63,781 nucleotides of DNA, taken from the NCBI GenBank assembly GCA_003538975.1, contig DPQQ01000005.1, positions 69,130 through 132,910 of the forward strand, written 5' to 3'. Below, piece by piece: positions 60,261 to 63,781 of this stretch. A program made the translations under genes and the position numbers. Origin of the DNA: Clostridiales bacterium (lineage in GTDB: Bacteria > Bacillota > Clostridia > Christensenellales > Borkfalkiaceae). The notes under the pieces are model-generated. The model ran no database searches. It was not told the DNA's origin and saw only the letters and a list, made by a program, of their open reading frames with translations. How positions within the stretch are numbered: position 1 is the first letter of the stretch; each line of letters starts with the position of its first letter.

Positions 60261-63164
60261 TTATTTTTCTCTTCTGCGGTTTGAAAGTCTTGCGCTGCTT
60301 TTTAACAGCAGAATCGAGAACGTTATGCTCGCAATAAGAAGAATCGAAAGCGACACGACGACTATAATAAGAGCTACGCTTACTTTATCCTTTTCGATTA
60401 CGCCTGTCTTTCCTTCGTTTATCACAAACGATTTTTCAAGGCTTACCGCGCCTTCTTCGTGAGCGAATTTATCTTCTCTTATAAATCCTATCACTACTTC
60501 GTTATTACTTTCAAGTTCGTCGTAAGTAAGAATTACTTCGCCGTTTTCAATAGTTTTTTCGATCTTGTTAACGAGTACGTAGTTGGTTTTCAAACCGGCA
60601 TCGGGAGTGATTTTGTACCTTAAAGTCTCACCCTGTACGAGCGAAACTATACCGAACGCTTCGATTTCTTCGCCCGAAGAATTCTTTTTATACGCTTGGA
60701 GCTTTCCGCCCGAAACGTTTCTTACATAGACGTTCTTTTCAGAAGTTTCGAGATTTTTAACCGCAACTATTTCAAACGGACTGAAGTCGTTAAGAGTAAC
60801 GACAATGCCGTATTCCGTTACCACGCACTCTATTTCTTCGGTCTTGGTTTTATCTATCTTGCCGTCCGAGCCGCGCTTGAAATGATAAACCTTGAAGGTA
60901 ACGCCCGCGTCCTTTGCGCTGTAACCTTCGGGAAAACCGAAAGCCACTCTGACGTAAGAATGTTCGGGTATGCGAACGAGACCGCCGCAGATATTAAGAT
61001 TTATTTCGTACGTTGCGGACGATAGAATTTCGGCATTTTCCGATTCCTTTTTTATAAGCTCTTCCGAAGAAGAGTTCATATCCGCTTCGTCGTCTGCGCC
61101 GGGTTTTGTCGCGACGAGAACGAGCTGGCTTCTCTCTGCTTCCGCAATCTGTTCGCCGTTCAAAGTGAAGCCGTTAAGGCTCAGATCGGAAGAATCTATA
61201 AGCGTAGGATTACCGTAAGAATTAACGTAAAGTCTGCCGCCCGGATACACTTTGCTGCAAACCTGCCACGGACGATTGAACGTAAGGCTTACCGCTTTCG
61301 GTTCGCCGCCTTTATCAAGATCGGCAACGACGTTCGTCGGCAAAAAGTTATAATCTATCGAATCGTGTTCGTACATTTTGCTCGGCGTGAAGGTAAATAC
61401 TATCGTATCGGTTTTTCCGTCCGTTTCTTCCGAAGAAGAAACAAGTTTCACTTCATCGCCGACGGTAACGTATTCGCTTAAATTATTCGATTTTGTACTG
61501 TAAACGTATATGCCGATCGGTTTTCCGTCGTCCTTCTTTTTAAGCGACGAATTATATTTTATTTCGATTGTATAAGTATTTTCGGCAGATAAATGAGTGG
61601 TTACGGGCTGACCGCCGACGTAAACGGTTCCCGCAGGTCTTACAGAAGACGGATCGTAATTTTCGTTTACGATAAGTCCGCTTTTTAATACTATTTTCGA
61701 CTCCTCGAAAGATCCTTTGTTATAAGACGCATATTTATTACCGGCTTCGGTATTATCGGGCGCCTGCGTAGTTATCGCAAACTGCGCAAACTTGTAGTTC
61801 GCAAAAGGGAATTCCCCGCTTTCGTCGCCGTAATAACACCAATAATCTCCGAGATATTCAGCCGAATTATCCGAAACTTCATGTCTTACGACGAGATATA
61901 AGCCGTATTCCTGCATTTCGGAAGAATTATTATATGTAACATACTTGCCGGATTCGGCGTCGAATTTCGTGTAAGAATACTTTATCGCGGTATTCTCTTC
62001 GTTTATATAAACGTTTAGTCCGTCGTTAACGCCGTTCGCGGCAAAGTCGTTTTCGTTTATTCGAATATCCTGATACGGGAATACCGTTCCGCAGTCAGAT
62101 ATTTTGCCCGTCGGTTCGTAATTATTCATCGAGCTTTTACCCGATAAAATATAAGGCGTTTTGTCTTTATGCGAAGCCGCGAATGTCGGATCGACGCGAT
62201 ACCATTTGCCGAGAATATAAACGGCGTTCCAGGCATGCGGCTGCGGATTGTTGTTGTCGTAATAATTTCCGACGATTTCGACGCAGCGTATACCGAGTTT
62301 TTTGTATTCATTGTTTTCGCAGATCTTGTTTATAAGGTATTTGAAAGCCTTCGCATAGCCGTCGCATACTGCGTAACCTTTTCCGAATACTCCGTAAGCC
62401 GTCCTTATCGTCGGCATGCCGAGTTCTTCGGCGGAAAGATTTTTATATTCGTCAGATAAAGCGTATTTCGTTATTTCCGCAATCTTTTCAACCGCGAGAT
62501 GAACGATATAAGCCGCCTGCGTTGCTGGATCGTTCGAAGACGAATCGGCGTCTTTTGCCGCTTCTTTCAATTTATCTGCTATTTCTTTTTTAACTTCCGA
62601 AACTTTGTTTTCGAACTTCGAGATTTCGCCGCTCAGATTTTCCAAAGTAAAGCCGTCTGTAAAGTACGTTTCGTTATTGCCGGCGTCTATATAAGCGCGG
62701 TACTCGCCTCCGTACAGCGACATGCTTAAGCTTATCTTATCCGCGTCTACGTAAAAGAGCTGCGGATTATCCATAAAGAACGCGTCTTTTGCCGCAGCGA
62801 ATTCTTTGAGTAAAAGATTGCTGCCGTTCGCAAACGACATTATTCTGTCTTTGGTTACGACGTTGTTCGCCACAAGGTCGTATCTCTCGCCCTTTTCAAA
62901 AATCGACTTGGACACGCCCGTAGGGCCTTTGTCGCTCATGTTCTTAAGCGCGTCATAAAATTTCTGCTCGCCGCTCTGCCCGCCTGTGGACGACCTTGCG
63001 GGGAGCTGATCCCTGTAATAAGTTCCCGCAGCCGACGGCGTAACGTCCGCGGCGTAAGCGGTTTTATCTGCAATTCCCGTCTTCGGTACGATAAGAGTTA
63101 CCGCCGCGATTATAAACGAGAACGCGCAGATGAAATATAACGCTCCTTTTATAAACTTCTTCAT
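60261..63164 (-). CDS. Large secreted transglutaminase-fold surface protein
   Basis: About 967 residues. A signal peptide (about 1-38, ending near AYAAD) exports it, and a C-terminal helix (about 930-952) followed by SARLSNRRREK anchors it in the membrane. The transglutaminase-like core lies at about 215-345 with the full catalytic triad: Cys267 in GYAVCDGYAKAF, His310 in PQPHAWN and Asp325 in YRVDPTF, so it may be an active thiol peptidase or cross-linking enzyme. The remaining 550 residues are beta-rich repeats, probably Ig-like stalk domains. The start at 63164 has AGAGGGTG; the longer frame has none. Monocistronic. Substrate unknown; cell-wall peptide turnover is a guess. Confidence 0.85.
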   Translation of the reverse strand: MKKFIKGALYFICAFSFIIAAVTLIVPKTGIADKTAYAADVTPSAAGTYYRDQLPARSSTGGQSGEQKFYDALKNMSDKGPTGVSKSIFEKGERYDLVANNVVTKDRIMSFANGSNLLLKEFAAAKDAFFMDNPQLFYVDADKISLSMSLYGGEYRAYIDAGNNETYFTDGFTLENLSGEISKFENKVSEVKKEIADKLKEAAKDADSSSNDPATQAAYIVHLAVEKIAEITKYALSDEYKNLSAEELGMPTIRTAYGVFGKGYAVCDGYAKAFKYLINKICENNEYKKLGIRCVEIVGNYYDNNNPQPHAWNAVYILGKWYRVDPTFAASHKDKTPYILSGKSSMNNYEPTGKISDCGTVFPYQDIRINENDFAANGVNDGLNVYINEENTAIKYSYTKFDAESGKYVTYNNSSEMQEYGLYLVVRHEVSDNSAEYLGDYWCYYGDESGEFPFANYKFAQFAITTQAPDNTEAGNKYASYNKGSFEESKIVLKSGLIVNENYDPSSVRPAGTVYVGGQPVTTHLSAENTYTIEIKYNSSLKKKDDGKPIGIYVYSTKSNNLSEYVTVGDEVKLVSSSEETDGKTDTIVFTFTPSKMYEHDSIDYNFLPTNVVADLDKGGEPKAVSLTFNRPWQVCSKVYPGGRLYVNSYGNPTLIDSSDLSLNGFTLNGEQIAEAERSQLVLVATKPGADDEADMNSSSEELIKKESENAEILSSATYEINLNICGGLVRIPEHSYVRVAFGFPEGYSAKDAGVTFKVYHFKRGSDGKIDKTKTEEIECVVTEYGIVVTLNDFSPFEIVAVKNLETSEKNVYVRNVSGGKLQAYKKNSSGEEIEAFGIVSLVQGETLRYKITPDAGLKTNYVLVNKIEKTIENGEVILTYDELESNNEVVIGFIREDKFAHEEGAVSLEKSFVINEGKTGVIEKDKVSVALIIVVVSLSILLIASITFSILLLKSSARLSNRRREK

Positions 63165-63291
63165 ATATTCACCCTCTTGATGTGTTTCGGATTTATCCTT
63201 ATATTTAACAAGTAACAAGTTTTTGCTTTTATTTTACGTAACAAATGTTATATAACGTATGTATTTTTTTGTTTTTCTTTGGTTAATGCTT

Positions 63292-63781
63292 TTATTTAAT
63301 ATATTCTCTCACTCTTAAAGGTACGCCTATTCTCTCAGATAATTCCTTACATTTTTCAATATCAACTCCGGGAACGGCAACTACGCTTAATACGGTATTT
63401 ATGCCGAGAGTTTTACACTCTTTGGCAAAATTAAGCATTTCTTCAAAGGCGGCCGTGCCGTAAACGCTGTGGCAGATTTTATCGTACGATACTTCGTTGT
63501 CGGCGTTAAGCGAAACCGAAACTACGTCAAGTTTCCCTTTAAGCTCTTTTGCAACGTCTTTATCGTTAATAAGGCTCCCGAGCCCGTTGGTGTTGAGCCT
63601 TGTTTTTTTACCGACGGAATGAACGTAATCGGCGATCTTTATCATATTATCAAGGCAATAGGTCGGTTCGCCGTAGCCGCAGAAAACGACTTCGTTAAAG
63701 CCTTTTTCTTCATGTAAAAATTTTTCGATCAAATCTATACATTCCTTAGCGGCAGGTTCGCGGTCGAGCCACAAACATCCG
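63292..63781 (-). CDS. TatD-associated-type radical SAM protein (5' end outside window)
   Basis: The C-terminal 163 residues or so are present; the frame stays open to the window edge (…GCLWLDREPAAKECIDLIEKF), so the N-terminus with the Cys-x3-Cys-x2-Cys cluster lies outside. GYGEPTYCLDNMIKIADYVHS and TRLNTNGLG are SAM-contacting barrel strands, and DVVSVSLNADNEVSYDKICHS resembles the family found next to TatD nucleases. Reaction unknown. The likely start in the visible part (a TTG at 63774) is only an artefact of the cut. Confidence 0.72.
   Translation of the reverse strand, partial: GCLWLDREPAAKECIDLIEKFLHEEKGFNEVVFCGYGEPTYCLDNMIKIADYVHSVGKKTRLNTNGLGSLINDKDVAKELKGKLDVVSVSLNADNEVSYDKICHSVYGTAAFEEMLNFAKECKTLGINTVLSVVAVPGVDIEKCKELSERIGVPLRVREYIK

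Noticed and set aside
1..63781. tRNA, rRNA, transposase or prophage genes
   Set aside because: No T-loop GGTTCGA-type signature with tRNA arms, no rRNA segment and no transposase, integrase or phage structural motif was recognised on either strand.

Overview
The window is a dense bacterial chromosome segment of moderate-to-low GC with strong AAGGAG-type ribosome binding sites, consensus sigma-A promoters and many short intrinsic terminators. Its gene content points to an endospore-forming member of the Bacillota, most likely class Clostridia: sigma-K, a SpoVB-type flippase, a YtxC-like protein, a complete gerA-type germination operon, WhiA, a TM1266-type regulator and a tetrahydrofolate riboswitch on an ECF folate transporter. 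I saw no tRNA, rRNA, transposase, integrase or CRISPR array, so this reads as core chromosome rather than an island.

Layout. 1-2.7 kb: htpG behind a CIRCE operator. 2.7-4.5 kb: two neighbouring genes (a Cthe_2159-like lipoprotein and a response regulator) that both look internally deleted in frame. 4.5-6.1 kb: no protein gene, but a near-perfect consensus promoter, an A-rich region with about ten near-perfect Shine-Dalgarno repeats, several followed by 2- to 6-codon start-stop ORFs, and an intrinsic terminator. This is the most unusual object in the window. 6.1-21.7 kb (all minus): a DUF3592-like protein, two phosphofructokinases (PPi type and ATP type), dnaE, whiA, a PHP phosphatase, murB, a degenerate ThrRS-like protein, ytxC and a P-type Ca2+-ATPase. 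21.8-26.7 kb: a purine-type phosphoribosyltransferase, a HAD phosphatase, sigK, then an operon of a TM1266-like regulator, an SDR dehydrogenase, thyA and folA. 26.8-34.7 kb: a purine permease, spoVB, an M20 peptidase, the riboswitch-controlled ECF folate S component, and DUF421/DUF4363. 34.9-42.9 kb (minus): degV, tsaD, prfB, secA, comF, metK. 43.3-47.9 kb: TetR regulator plus a heterodimeric ABC exporter. 48-50.3 kb: a radical SAM protein, an MntP-like protein and ung. 50.4-53.7 kb: a polar amino-acid ABC importer with a YdcF-like protein. 53.8-58.6 kb: an unknown membrane protein and the gerAA-AB-AC operon. 58.8-63.8 kb: an iron-dependent alcohol dehydrogenase, a large secreted transglutaminase-fold protein and the 3' part of a radical SAM gene cut by the window edge.

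How the parts relate. Folate and thymidylate metabolism is represented by folT under a THF riboswitch and by the translationally coupled thyA-folA pair. Glycolytic flux may be split between ATP- and PPi-dependent phosphofructokinases. Spore formation and germination genes are scattered through the window. Several small non-coding signals cut across it: a dispersed hairpin-forming repeat whose core ends in ACAGGTAT, mostly at gene 3' ends, and a 14-bp palindrome ACAACATATGTTGT near several genes. Coordinates and motifs were read by eye; family assignments rest on recognised motifs, not on searches.
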